Origin: Neocallimastix lanati (nom. inval.)
Lineage: Eukaryota > Neocallimastigomycota > Neocallimastigomycetes > Neocallimastigales > Neocallimastigaceae
Direction of reading: 5' to 3'
Length of the DNA stretch: 62,000 bases
NCBI GenBank assembly: GCA_016946835.1
Contig: JACVTC010000010.1
Location: forward strand, 1-62,000
In this document: one piece after another, positions 43,560 through 56,234 of the stretch
Layout: the number at the start of each line of letters is the position of its first letter
Position numbering within the stretch: the stretch's first letter is position 1
Translations under genes and position numbers: made by a program
The notes under the pieces: generated by a model
The model's database searches: none
Seen by the model: the letters and a program-made list of their open reading frames with translations, nothing else
Told to the model about the DNA's origin: nothing

Positions 43560-45187
43560 CTAAAAAAAATGATATATACTATAAATATAATAATAAATGA
43601 AGCGAATATTTATATTAAAACTATTGAATAATCATAGAGTTTTCTTTAAAACTCTAAAGTTAAGATGAAAATTAACTTAATAAATAAAATAAAATAAAAT
43701 AAAAAAAAAGAAAAATTGAAATATTTATATTGTTAATTGTGTTTATTCATATATAAATTATTATTTTATTTTTAATGTAAAGCATTCCATAGAAAATAGA
43801 TCCAATTTTTATTAATTCTATTCAATTCAAATATTCAAATTGTATAATGATTAAAAAAGTTTACTATTAATTAAATTTAATTAAAATTTTTAAAATTTAC
43901 AATAAATTTTATATTCAAAATAAAATAAATTAAATAAGATATATTGAAATAATAATTATAAAAATTATAATTCTTTAACATATTGATTCTATAAATATTA
44001 ATGTAATATATAAAATAGTTAATATAGATACCATTTCAATATATTTTAATAAATTATTAATATATCTATGTATACTATTAATTTATTCTTTTTTTTTTTT
44101 AAAAAAAAAAAATAAAGTTTTAAATTTAATTGTCTTTATTCCAATTTATATAAATTATATAAATTATATAAATTGGAATAAAATAGAATATACGTATTAC
44201 TTTATAAAAAACTAAATATTACAATATAATCAATATAATATAGAGTTTATTTCAAATGATTTAAAGTGAAGATAATTCTTTTTTTTTTTTTTTTTTTTTA
44301 TTTTTTTTTGAAAATTCTTTTAAATTATTTATATTGTATGACTTTATAGTCAATATTGAATGATTCATGAAAGAAGAGAATGATGAACTATTTATGACGA
44401 TTGGCAATAATTCTAATATTAAATTAAAATTAAAAGTTCATTTTTCTTTAATTATTTCTTTAAAAAAAAAAAAAATAAAAATAAAATGAAATAAAATTTA
44501 ATTAATATAAAATATAAAATATATCTATTTTCTAAGTATTTCAACAATTATTTATACAGAAACTATTTATTTTCTATTGATAAAAATATCCTTTAAAAAA
44601 TAAAATAATTTTTTTTAAAATTTTTTTATGGCTAAAATAAATCATTTTAATCATCTTTTTATATAAAATAATAATTATAATAAAAAAAAAAGGTGTCTTT
44701 TTTTTTTTTTTTTTTTAATTCTATAGAATATTTGTTAAATTATTTATAGATTATATTATTTATTTTTTTTTTTATTTTTAAAGTAATATTTAATCAATTA
44801 ATTGTTATTGATGGAATATATAATAGCAATAAATTTATTTTTATTTTTATTTTGGAGAAGTACAGTTTATTATTATTTTATTACAAAATAAAAAAAAAAA
44901 AAAAAAGAATTCTTTTATTTATTATTATTATTATTTTATCATAATTTTTAATTAAAAATAAAATTTAAATTGTTAAATTTTCAAATCTTCAAATATGTTG
45001 TTGAAGAAGAACAAAAAGAAAAGAAACGAAAAGAAAGAAAGAAAAAAGAATTTTCTTTATGGAAGAAACTTCATTCCACCAATAAAAATTAAATTTTTAT
45101 TGTTATTGTAGTATTAAGTTGAAATTAGGATTAGGATTCAAAAATAATCCATCCTTTAATTAAATAATAATAATAATAATAAAATAA
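43560..45187. other. AT-rich intergenic spacer
   Basis: It contains the presumed promoter of the LRR gene and many A/T runs; no gene is seen. A palindromic ATAAATTATATAAATTATAT-type repeat lies near 44150-44180. The last eight bases (TAAAATAA, 45180-45187) are a target duplication. Confidence 0.5.
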
Positions 45188-45539
45188 GGGTGTGGGGCAT
45201 TTCGCCAATTTTTTTGAAAGCATGTGGCGTATTAAAAAAATGTGGCATTTCGCCAAATTGCAATTCGCCAAGTTGCATTTCGCCAGATTGAAAATTATTA
45301 AATAAATAAATAAATCAATAAATAAAATTAATTATTATTAATATCGCATCAAAACAATTTTAAAAAAAATATATTTTAAATTAATATTTATTTATTTATT
45401 CATTTATTTATATCAATACTCTACTTGTCGAAATGCAACCTGGCGAAAAGCAACTTGGCGAAATGCAACATTTTAATACTACGCCACTTGGCGAAATGCA
45501 ACTTGGCGAAATGCAATTTGGGGAAATGCAACTCTCCCA
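45188..45539. mobile_element. Foldback/MITE-like element built of 15-bp subrepeats
   Basis: This 352-bp element has long inverted arms composed of TTGCATTTCGCCAAG subrepeats (three or four in the left arm, about six in the right arm as TGGCGAAATGCAACT). An AT-rich centre (about 45293-45415) separates the arms. Termini are GGGTGTGGGGCATTTCGCCA and its imperfect inverse at 45539. A perfect 8-bp duplication TAAAATAA flanks it (45180-45187 and 45540-45547). An 8-bp TSD suggests mobilisation by a hAT-like transposase. It has no coding capacity. Confidence 0.78.
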
Positions 45540-46840
45540 TAAAATAATAGTTATTGATAATTTATTATAAATAATAATATATAAATAGGCTAATTATAGT
45601 TATATAGATTTATCTATATTCTTTTTTTTATCTATTTATATATTTAATCCTTAACCATCATTATTCATTCATAGAATACAATGAAAAATTAGATAATAAT
45701 TAATAAAACTTATTAATTATTATTAATAAATGAATACTAAAATAAATAATGAATGTAAATATTATATCATCTTTTGATAAAAATAGAAAGAATATTATAA
45801 TCTAATCTATCTAATCTAATTTATTATAATATAATATAATATAATATAATATAATATAATATAATATAATATAATATAATATAATATAATATAATATAAT
45901 ATAATATAATATAATATAATATAATATAATATAATAATATAATAATAAAACATTTATGTAATAATACATAAAATAAAATCGTGATATAATTAAAATTTAT
46001 GTAGTAAAAAATATTATAAAAATAATTAAAAAATAATTATTAAAAAATAGTAAACTATAATAATAAATAAATAATAAAATATTAATAAAAATAATAAATA
46101 AAATTTGGGATTACAAAACATAAAGTGTTTATTATAATAATTATTAAATAGTAATAAAATAAAATAAATAAAATAAATAATTTAAATATATTTAATATTA
46201 GTTTTAAATATAATTAATATTAGTATATTAATAATAATGTAATATATAATGTAGCATATAGCAATAAAGAAATACGTTTATGTAATAAAACACTATATTA
46301 TATCTTGTTAAGGAGTCAATATAAGATATGATGTGAACAAAACAAAATGTATTATTATTCAATTAAATTTTATTTATTATTTATTCATTTATTTATTTAT
46401 ATGATTTAATAAAGTATTTAAAAGACTCAAAATATTAATTTCATAAAAAAATTTTCTTTTTATATTTTACATACAAATTATTTCTTAATCAAATATTATA
46501 AATATTTATAATACTTTAATGTACAAAAGTTTAAATATTATGTTGAACTTTTAACATATCTTATATTAATAACATGTATTTTAATTTAAAAAAATTTTTT
46601 TTTTTTTTATAATATCATTGTTGTTAAATTAAATAAAGGAATGATTAAAGAATAAAAATTGAAATTGATCAAAATAGTAATAAAATAAAAGATTAAGAAT
46701 CTCAATAATACTCATATATTTTAAAAGCCTACAATCTATAGGTGTTGTTTTTAAATTTTAAATTTCTCAAAAATAAAAATTAATATTTAAAAATATATTT
46801 TTAAAATTAAAAAATATTACATAAAGTTAAATTAATAATA
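45540..46840. other. AT-rich spacer with ATAAT microsatellite
   Basis: No gene is seen. It includes the right target duplication of the foldback element and an ATAAT pentanucleotide array of about 22 units (about 45826-45936). Confidence 0.6.
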
Positions 46841-46844
46841 TTAA

Positions 46845-47290
46845 TATGTCTAGGAAAGTACTGAAAATATTAGTACAAAAACCATTTTAAATGATGAAAA
46901 TTATTTAATTTGGAAAACAGAATTATTTTTACTGTTAGCTAAAAAACAATAAGTTATACAAATACATTAGTATTAATATAGTAAAAATAATTCTCAAATC
47001 ATCAGTTAAAGAAGATTTAAATAATTATGAATCCTTCCAATTGGATGATGCCTATGTATACAATAAGGATGTAAAACAAGAAATGATTGAGAAAGATAAT
47101 GATATAAAAAATAATAATAATTAATAAAAGTAATAATATCAGATGAAATTAAGAAAGTTTTAGATTTCATCTATAATAATACATATAGTTTAATTTAAAA
47201 CTATTGAACAAATTGAACAAACTAATTCATTTTCTTCACAACAAAGAATTGAGTTATTTACAAAATGAATTAAATACAATTTATTTTTTT
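46845..47290 (+). pseudogene. Ty1/copia gag fragment
   Basis: Plus-strand blocks STKTILNDENYLIWKTELFL (the copia gag NYxxWK motif), DDAYVYNKDVKQEMIEKDND and VIISDEIKKVLDFIYN are visible in shifting frames with several stops. It is the 5' part of the copia relic whose RT and RNase H lie at 49200-50510. Protease and integrase are not present between them; a minus-strand sequence occupies that space. Confidence 0.65.
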
Positions 47291-47521
47291 TGATAATAAT
47301 AAAATCATCTATCTCTATGTATATATCTTATATGAACAAAATATTTAATGAATTATCTAACCTAAATAAGGAAGTACTTCCTAGAAGTTAAAAAAGAAAA
47401 AAAAATTAACTATCTATATAACTCTTTACCCTAGGACATCGCAATTAGAACTAGGGTATTATGTTATGAAAGGAAATTGGAGAGGAATATAGTGAAAATG
47501 ACAATAAAGATAGTAAACCGC

Positions 47522-49180
47522 TTAAAAATCATTAATTTTGTTATTAATTTCAATATTTCTATTAGAACTTGAGGCCTGATTTTGATTAATTTCATTTAAA
47601 AGTTTTTCTTCCAACTGTTTATGAAATTCAGCAAGTGTAGAATTATCAATGTATGATTTTTCATTATTATCTATTTTAACATCTTCCATTCTTCCCCTTC
47701 CGAAGAAGAAGATTCTCAACCATAAAATTACCGTCTATGTAATAACTAATATTGTCAATACTGGGTTCGTTAAGACCAGATTGGATGCTCCATAAATTAT
47801 CATAAGATTTAAGAATAAGTTTATTAACAAGATTAGTGTACTTAGGTTCCTTAATTTGAAGGAATATTTTATTATTTTTGCATGAGTAAGAGAAAACTTT
47901 TGTAGTTTTGGGGTGTTTTTCGACAAGTTTCTTATATTCGAATTGTAAAGATTCATCAGATAAAGAGAGTTGATATTTAGTAAGATTTTCTTTAATCATA
48001 TTGACTTGTTTCTTGAAATTATCTTCAAGATCTTTATTATTGATTTTAATATTATTAAGAGAAGTAATAGTGTCATCAAATTTCTTTTGATAAATTGATT
48101 GAGAATTAGTTAATTGTTCAAGCTTATCTTGGGTTAATTTGTTATCAGTTAATTCGATTTGATCTTGAATGTCATCAATTTTATCTTGAAAATGGTTTAA
48201 ATTGATTAATAATGGTCTTAAGAGAATCTTCAACATTATTATACTGGTTGACTAGTTTATTTTGCATGTGAAACTTCAAGTCCATCTCAGCTTTAATGGC
48301 TTTGAGATCTTGATTACATTGATTAATTTTGGTTTTACTAATTTCATCCTCATTCATTTTACCTTTAATAATTATAGCGTTTGTATTTGAAATTTGTATA
48401 ATTTTATCATTCAACTTATCAGTATTTTTCTTTTGAGCTAAAATAAGCTGTTTATCTTCTTCAATAGATTTTTTTTAGTCTCTTCGATAACTCTTTGATT
48501 ATATTCAAAATTATTATTAAGTTTAGAAATATTCATATTCGTATTATGTTTAATTTGTTTAAGTTAATTATTGAGTGAATCGACTTTGTCTTGTGTTAAG
48601 TAAAGATCAGAATCTAATTTATCTAAATCTTCACGGCTACGTTTTACTGTAAATTAAATTTAATTTGTCAGTTTGATTTTGATTGTTCATAAAGGTTTGC
48701 ATTTGTTGAGTTAACAACTGAATTTGTCGTTGTAATAATTTGTTAGCATTTTCTTGTGCAAGCAATTGAGCTTGCATTTGTTTGTTGACAGCATCTTGTG
48801 CTAATAGAACCGTAGTTCCTTGGATTGCCATTATTGTATGACGCTATCGGCCCAGAACCACCATATGCATTCTTGAAAGATGATTCCAGTGAAGGATTTT
48901 CTGTTGGTAGTGCATCAAAGTATGTTTCAACCTCTTCCATCTCTTTATCGGATAAGGTTTCTGACTCTTTCATTTCAATATCTTCTTTATGAGGTAATAA
49001 AAGAGAATTGTTTTCAGGTTTATCAGCATCTTGTTTAACCGTGTTTTCACCTGACGGTCTGGCTAAGCTGAACGGCGGAATTAATGGACTCTGGTCCAGT
49101 ACCACTAGTGCCTTAAGCTACTTCCAAAACTTTCTTATCAGTTTTACCTTCTAATGGATGGGTAGCAGGAGTTCCTTGTT
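47522..49180 (-). pseudogene. Coiled-coil, Gln/Asn-rich protein of unknown family, frameshifted
   Basis: Reading right to left: TPKQGTPATHPLEGKTDKKV (about 49180-49120), a Pro/Glu-rich stretch (PENNSLLLPHKEDIEMKESE), a coiled-coil segment (LLAQENANKLLQRQIQLLTQ), more heptad-like helices over 48650-47990 (KIDDIQDQIELTDNKLTQDK), a compact part (EYKKLVEKHPKTTKVFSYSC) and a tail EEKLLNEINQNQASSSNRNI. At least three frameshifts or stops break it and there is no ATG at the first frame. It lies inside the copia relic on the other strand, so it is a nested insertion. A retrotransposon gag is the likeliest origin, but no diagnostic motif proves it. Confidence 0.5.
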
Positions 49181-49199
49181 TAGGTGTTCAGCCTCATTG

Positions 49200-50510
49200 A
49201 ACTATACATTTACAAAGGTATATTTAAATTAAATGATAAAACCAAATAGCTAGATGCAGTAACGGAAGAATTAGATAGCCTGAAAAACTTAATGTTTAAG
49301 AAACGGTCAAATCAATACCTACTGGATCATACGTTATTTCATCACGTTGGGTATTCAAATATAAAAGGGATGTTAATGGACAGATAATAAAGAGAAAAGC
49401 TAGACTTGTTTCAAAAGAATACACCCAAGGATATAAGGAATCGACTCTAAAGAAACTTTTACACCAACCCTTAATCAGGACACTATCTGAATAATTACTG
49501 TACTAGCTGTGCAAAAAAATTTTAACATTAAACAAATATATGTAAATAACACATATCTTAACGCACCTCTAAAAGAAGAGATATATATGAAAAAACCTGA
49601 AGGAGATCCATTCTATGGTAAGTCATATTGGAAGTTAAATAAGGCCCTTTACGGTTTAAAGAAAGCTGGAAAACAATGGAATGATAAGTTCAATTTTAGA
49701 ATTAATAAAAATAAGTTTTAAAAGACTCAAAAATGAACCTTGTCTATATATATCAAAGTTAATAAAGAAAATAAAATATTATGAATTCTCTCCATATATA
49801 TTGATGATATACTTATAGCAGGGACAGATCAAGATATCAATAAAGTGAAATATTCAATAAAGGAGAAATTCAATATAAAAGATATAGGAGATGTTGAATT
49901 CGTCATTGGTATTAAATTCACTAAAACTCTAAATGGATATATACTACACCAATCCAGATACCTTAATGATATTTTTAATAAATATAATATTAATTCCTTT
50001 TTCACCAACAAAAAATCTTATACCAATTGAAAATCCAAAATTAAAAAATGTATGTTGACGCTAATTCTGCTGGTGATCCTGGCACCAGAAAACCCACATC
50101 TGGATTTCTCATAATGATGGGAAATACCCCCAACATGCTAGTTCTCCAAATTACAACAATTTATATCCACTTCTACGACAGAAACGAAATATTACAGCTT
50201 GAGCGAATGTGCAAAACACTCACATTAGTATAGAAATTTTTTTAGATGAACTAAACTTAAACATAAACAATATTACAGTATTTGTGGACAAATAAAGCTA
50301 CAATTTATAATAGCGAAAATCAATTAATCAATCCAAAATCCAAGCATATCAACATTCGTTATCATCAAGTTCGAGTCTTAGTTAATAAACAAATACTAAA
50401 ATTAAAATATATAAAATCTAAAGAAAATTTAGTCAATGGATTAACGAAATACTTAAACAATACACTTATGAACAAATTCAGAGATTCTACTCAATCAAGA
50501 TTTTAATTTT
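49200..50510 (+). pseudogene. Ty1/copia reverse transcriptase and RNase H relic
   Basis: Copia pol blocks in order: VFKYKRDVNGQIIKRKARLV (49350-49415), QIYVNNTYLNAPLKEEIYMK and SYWKLNKALYGLKKAGKQWN (49527-49700), a YILMIYL-like stretch at the YVDD position (about 49795-49815) where the catalytic box is not intact, EKFNIKDIGDVEFVIGIKFT, RNase H YVDANSAGDPGTRKPTSGFL (50050-50110), and KHINIRYHQVRVLVNKQILK with ENLVNGLTKYLNN. Multiple stops and frame changes are present. A polypurine tract and LTR follow directly. Confidence 0.88.
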
Positions 50511-50643
50511 TATTTTTCTTATTCATAAGTTTTTTTTTTAAACAATAGGAACTTTTAGTTTTATACTAGCAAGAGTCTAATTTCATAAATGTTAAAAATC
50601 TAACTTTCTTTATTGTCAAGTTTTTTTTTTTGATTTAGATTTT

Positions 50644-50905
50644 AGGGGGAATGTTAAAAGTTAAAATTGGTGTACTATAAATAATTAAATTTATTCATAG
50701 ATTAAATGACCAATGAAATTGATTTCATTAAGATAATGAAATATATAAATTTGAAATGTTTTTATTTAATAAAAAAAAAACAACTTCTTATTCTCCTTAA
50801 TAAATAATAATTTTATATTTATCACAATAAAATGATTACATAAAAGCAAAAGATATTTTAAAGTGTTTTTTTATGATTGATCGTATCTTAGTCTTATTTT
50901 TAACA
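50644..50905 (+). repeat. Copia polypurine tract and 3' LTR
   Basis: AGGGGGAA (50644-50651) precedes a sequence starting TGTTAAAAG (50652) and ending TTTTTAACA (50905), giving inverted termini and a 254-bp LTR. TATA-like GAAATATATAAATTTG lies within. No matching 5' LTR was found before 46845. Confidence 0.6.
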
Positions 50906-51615
50906 GATATTAATTAATTTAAATAATAAATATTAAAATAATTATAAAATTAGTTATAAATAATTTGATAAATGTATAAATTATTATTTTTATTTAATAT
51001 TGTAATATTTTAATAATATAGTAATTCTTTAATAATATTTTAATATTTTATTATTTTTTCTTAAAATTATATTTTTAATATTAAATTTTTTATTATTAAG
51101 TTTTTATTAAATTTAGACCAATCAAATAACTATTTTAAATGTATAAAAGTAGTACATTACTTTAGTTCTTCCTATTTTTCCTACGATTTTATTATTATAA
51201 TATTATTTTATTATTCTTTTATGTTAAAATAGTAAAATTAGAATAGTTAAATTTAAATAGAATAAATTTAAAATAGTTTATAATAAATAAAATAAAATTA
51301 AAAATGAATTATTAATTATTGTTTAAACGTTTAATACTATAATTTAGTGTTTAGTAGTTAGTGTTAAATAGTTATAGTTTGCTAGATAATTTATTTAGTT
51401 TAAGTTAGAATATGTTCATTTAGATTATTTTAGATTATTTTGGATTATTTTTGATTAAGATTGGTAGAATTTAAATTTAGATTAATAAAATAATAATTAA
51501 AATCTTCTTAAATTATTAGAAAAATTTATTCTATTATAACAAATCTTCAAGTATTGTACCATGTAAAATGTTAAGTTTAATATAAACTAAAATAACAAAT
51601 AACAAATAATTAGAG
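50906..51615. other. AT-rich spacer
   Basis: No gene is seen. There are short T/A repeats such as TTTAGATTATTTTAGATTAT near 51420-51450. Confidence 0.5.
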
Positions 51616-51960
51616 TGTTGAAATTATAACTGAATTGAAATCTCAATTTCGGTTATTTTCATTTTAATAATTAAAAAATATTATTTATTTAATTATAAAT
51701 AATATACATTTAAATAATTAATAATTAATATAAATACTTATTTAATATTTAAAGAATTATCTTAGGCCTAATAATTCTGAGAATATTAATAAATAAGATT
51801 TACATTAATAATTAATTTCAATTATATACATATAATATCACATATCACCTGTATTTATTTATATTATGTCTTTATATATGTTTACAACATATCTAGATTA
51901 TTTTCAATTATTCAAATTAATTATATCATTATAAATTAAATTTATCTTAAAATATTAATA
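51616..51960 (+). repeat. Diverged truncated LTR of the chromovirus 2 family
   Basis: It starts TGTTGAAATTATAACTGAAT as at 8731 and runs parallel to the LTR through TCTTAGGCCTAATAATTCTG and TGTTTACAACATATCTA before similarity fades near 51960. Several substitutions mark it as older. The CRE/E-box is lost (CACATATCACCTG instead). The rest of the LTR, including TATA and R, is missing. Confidence 0.9.
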
Positions 51961-52395
51961 ATATAGTAATATAAATATTAATAAAATTTAACATAAAGAC
52001 TAAGATAATCTAACACCTCTCTATTCGAGTTTTATTAAGAAAAGCTTTATTATTCTTTTAATAAACAATAACAATTCAATACTTAAAAATATAATGCAAC
52101 ACTATTACTCTATCCGTTAATAGGAGGTTGAGTTTACACTAAGTATTTAAAATATGATATTTAATTATTTATTTTTATTCAATAATAAAATTACTTTATT
52201 AATACAATTTATGTTAATAGTAACGCTAGTGCGTTAGTTATACAATTACAGATGTATTTTTATCCATGTTGTTCAGATATCTGGTTTAAGAAATCTCCAA
52301 GATATACTTAAGTTTCCTATATTGTGGGCAAAACTATTTATCATTTTTGCTTCATCTAACGAATGCACTAAATCTGCCGTCTTTGGAGAGTGATT
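51961..52395. other. AT-rich spacer
   Basis: No gene is recognised. A slightly GC-richer portion at about 52010-52140 has no open frame. Confidence 0.45.
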
Positions 52396-52399
52396 AATA

Positions 52400-53450
52400 A
52401 AATACCATCTATTAAAAATAAATATCAAAACTAAATGTCCAATATGCTCAAATTCAGAAAATCAGAGAATAAAACCACCTCTATCTTTGAATTAGTTGAT
52501 TTAGATATCATAGGCCCTGTACAAAAATCCCTTCATGGAAATAAATATTTTCTAACAATTTTGGATGAATATTTACGTTTCGGTTGGGTGTACTTCTTAG
52601 AAGGCAAGAATGATACTTTCAGTAAATTCCATATTTGAACCAATGAAATTTAAAATATTTTCAACAAACCAATTAAGCATATACGCTCTGACAATAGTAA
52701 AGAATTTAACAACAGTAATTTTAACTCATTCTGCTTATCTAAAGGCATCATTCATCAATTCACTATACCTCATAACCCCCAGCATAATGGCCGCGCTGAG
52801 AGATTAAACGGAATTCTTATATCATCCGCCAAAGCACTTCTCAACGACATTAAAATGTGCCACCAATTCTGGGAGTATGCCGTCGACCCAGCCAATTATA
52901 TCCACAATAGACTCCCACAATCCGGAATCAATAATAAAATACCCTTCAAGATCCTTTTCAATAAAGATGTAGACTACTTATATTTTAAGGTTTTCAGCTG
53001 TAGAGAATTCTTCTATGTTCCCATGTCCTTAAGAAATAAATTTAAAAACAATGCCCTTCTTGGCATCTTCCTCGGTTATCATCCTTATTTGTCCTCTTAC
53101 AAAATACTAAATATAAATACAAATCAACTGCAGAATCAGAGTACTACTGCATCAGTGACTGTGCCAAACATAGTCTATGATATTTAAACATATTAAATGA
53201 ATTGAATATTATTATAAACTATGTTATAATACACCTGGATAATAAAGCTGCAATATATAATTGTTAAAACCAATCAATTAATAAAAGATCAAAACATATA
53301 GATATCAAATATCATCATATTAAGGATAACAAAAATCAAACTAAAATATATTAAATCTAACGATAATATTGTTGATGGATTTACTAAATTTCTAAATAAT
53401 ACATTAATGGATAACTTCAGAAATTTAATTATTACCAAAATATGATTCGG
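52400..53450 (+). pseudogene. Ty1/copia integrase to RNase H relic, second copia element
   Basis: 52435-52630 encodes copia integrase FELVDLDIIGPVQKSLHGNK, then YFLTILDEYLRFGWVYFLEG. Frames then shift through a HTDNSKEFNN-like region to WEYAVDPANYIHNRLPQSG (52870-52926) and KFKNNALLGIFLGYHPYLSS. From 53220 come AAIYN and RSKHIDIKYHHIKD-type RNase H tail blocks and DNIVDGFTKFLNNTLMDNFR. The whole RT is absent between 53190 and 53220, so integrase and RNase H tail are joined by a large deletion. Related to, but distinct from, the copia relic ending at 50510. Confidence 0.83.
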
Positions 53451-53498
53451 ACATAAACTAAACAAATCTCACTTTTGAACTTGTCAAAAAGTTAGATT

Positions 53499-53714
53499 TG
53501 AGGGGAAGTGTCACATGTCAAAATTAGTATGAAAAAAAAAATTTGATAATAATGATTATAATTATCCAATAGTATTCTTAATATTTTTCTATAAATAACC
53601 CATGTAATTGTTAATATAAAATGGTAACTTTAATAAAATTAAAATTAATAAAATAATTAACTTTAATAAAATGTATTTATTTTATCATTTATATATTACT
53701 ATTTAAACATATCA
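53499..53714 (+). repeat. Copia polypurine tract and candidate 3' LTR
   Basis: GAGGGGAAG (53500-53508) is followed by TGTCACATG (53509). An end at ACATATCA (53714) gives a 206-bp candidate with a CTATAAATAACCC promoter-like motif. The right end is uncertain because the termini are not clearly inverted. Confidence 0.4.
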
Positions 53715-54705
53715 GTAATTTAATACTTTTCAATATATAATTTAGTTAATTTTTTATTTCTTTTAAAATGCATAAATAATTGTATATACTAAAGTGAAAA
53801 AATAAAAAAATTAAAAATATTAGTTTTTTTATGTGTTATTCTTTTAACTAAATAATTAATGACAATATTTATATTTATAATTTGTTTATTGATTTGATAA
53901 AGTAATTTAATATTTATTTAAAAAAAGAAAAAAAAATTATACATATATATATATATATTTAAATTTCATCATATATAAATATATATTTTTTTATTTAAAA
54001 TTTGAATTCTTTTAAAAAACGAAATTGTTTTTTTTATAAATGTCATTAATAATTCTCAAAGACATTTAGTATTACATCTAATAGTATTTGGAGTAAAATA
54101 AAATATCAATGAAATAGGCTTTGCAGGTGAAATTTATCATTGGTGTATCGCTTATCATTCATTTATTGGTTAATATATAGTTTATTTTTATTAAACATTA
54201 AATATTTCAATGGATATAGTAAAAAAAATTCTTTTAGAAAGTAAATCAGATAATTCATCAAAATTATTATTTCCCTGGTATATATTTATACCTAAGTTTG
54301 AATTTTCATTAAATAAATCTTTAAAATATCACAAATTAATATATTCTTAATTTTTACTCTTATAAATCAATTTTCGTTGTAGGATACAATTATTTTTTGG
54401 TAATATGATTTCAATTGGAGTAGTATTATCCATTTTTTTAATATAATTATTAATTAACATTTGAATATGATTATTAATAAGTCAGATTCTTTCAATAAAT
54501 TTTTGCGATTGGTTCCATTTCATTACACAATATTCTATGAATAAAGTTATCTTTAACTATTTTTACATTGGTAATAATGCAACATATTAAATGATAATGA
54601 AGGTAAATCTAAAAAATTTTATTTTCTATATTTTCACTACTACTATTCACAGGCCCTATAATTATATTATTTGTATTATTATTGTATTTAATAATAAAAA
54701 GGTAC
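53715..54705. other. AT-rich spacer
   Basis: No gene is recognised. A few short blocks (about 54050-54180) have slightly higher GC but no sustained frame. Confidence 0.45.
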
Positions 54706-54711
54706 ATATTA

Positions 54712-54897
54712 TTATCTTCTTGGTAAGAGTGTTACTTCTTTAAAGCTAAAAGAATTTAGTATATTTTGAAATAAAAAATCCATAGTGCATGGCTTTAGTA
54801 ATCGTTCATAATAATCAATACCTGAATTAGAGGTATCATTAGTTGAATTATTAATTTCTGCCAATTGTTTAGATGGTTTGTAATTATTATCAGCCAT
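54712..54897 (-). CDS. Small hypothetical frame, 61 codons
   Basis: An ATG-started frame, MADNNYKPSKQLAEINNSTN and on, ending EVTLLPRR. No family is recognised. It lies 240 bp left of copia RT remnants on the same strand and could be a scrap of a mobile element. Function unknown. Confidence 0.25.
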   Translation of the reverse strand: MADNNYKPSKQLAEINNSTNDTSNSGIDYYERLLKPCTMDFLFQNILNSFSFKEVTLLPRR

Positions 54898-55139
54898 TTC
54901 AAATAAATAATATTGCTTTGATATATTATAAAAATTTTGTAAATTATAGATAATATGGAAATGAATTTAAAAATATTAATATCTAAATTGAACACTAATA
55001 ATTATTAAATATTTATATTTAAATAAAAATTTTTATTATTATTATTAAAGAAATTAATAAAATAAAGTATATTTTAAATTATTATTTTATATTAGAGTAT
55101 AAGTGTACTATACTTAAATAGTAGATGAGTAATAATTAA

Positions 55140-56230
55140 AATAAAAAGTTATTTAAAGAAAATTTCATTAAAATCAATTCCTTCCTGTCTGGTGTATCCC
55201 TTAGCCACTAGTCTTGATTTTCTTTTAATAATTTCACTTGTTGAGTTTTTTAAAATTTGAATATTCACTTAGAAGAGATAATGTTAGTACTTTCAGAGAT
55301 TTTCTCGACTGATCCAAAGACATGTAATGATTCCATATTTTATAATTCTTTTTCGAATGACACCAACCATTAAGTTTTATTAGGTTGGTTTTTTATATTA
55401 TTAAAATTGAATAGTTATCTTAATTTTTCATTGGAATTTTTCTTTTTACTATTTGTTTTTGTTTTGTCTGTGCTTATGCTGTCTATTTTCCTTTTATTAC
55501 TGCTATTGTTTGTTGTGATACTATTATTTATTGTTATATTGTTGTTTATTGTGATACTATTATTTGTTGTGACACTGTTGTTTGTTTTGATATGGTGGTT
55601 TTCTACATTTTTAATTATATTGGTAATAACGCTATGATCCTGAATCGTTGAAGCATGACTGATTTTTTTTATTGTTGTTGTTTTTGATATGGTTGTTGTT
55701 ATTATAAGAATTATATTATAATAATTATTTGAATTGATATTTGGACTGTAGCAGTTGTTATTGAAATAAGTTTTATTCCTCCTAATTTCATAATTTGGAT
55801 TAAAATTTGAAATATTTAGGTTGAAGTGAGTGAAGTAGGAGTTTCCTGGGTTTGTTTCGAACAATTCTACTTTTCTTGAGAGAACAGTTTTGTTATTGAT
55901 AATACTGAAAATTTTGTAACCTGTAGGATTATTTGAGTAACCGAGAAAGATATCTGGTGAAGCGTTGTTATTAAATTTGAATCTGTAATTTTTTTTTTTT
56001 TTGGAATAAAGAAAAAAACTTTGCCTCCAAAAACCCTAATACTGGAATAGTTTATTTTAGTTTTGTTTAAGACTTTCTCTATGGAATTTTGCTATTAATT
56101 CCTTTGTAAGGAAGGTGATTTCTAAGGATTCTTTCCAAAATTGATGACTTAGTTTAATATTATTAAAAAATGTTTTAGCTGCATTGATTAAGATTGAAAG
56201 TATATGGCTTTTTCAATTTTGTTGGGGTTA
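55140..56230 (-). pseudogene. Ty1/copia relic: integrase end, linker and RT start
   Basis: On the minus strand from 56200: SHQFWKESLEIT and a ..FFLYSKKKKNYRFKFNNN stretch, then SPDIFLGYSNNPTGYKIFSI (the copia GYS..GYK block), KVELFETNPGNSYFTHFNLN, an Asn/Thr-rich linker with repeated NNSITINN units (55660-55470), and after a gap KNSTSEIIKRKSRLVAKGYT RQEGIDFNEIF (about 55290-55150), the conserved RT start. Stops and frame changes are frequent. It is a third copia insertion, in the opposite orientation to the other two. Confidence 0.8.
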
Positions 56231-56234
56231 TATA

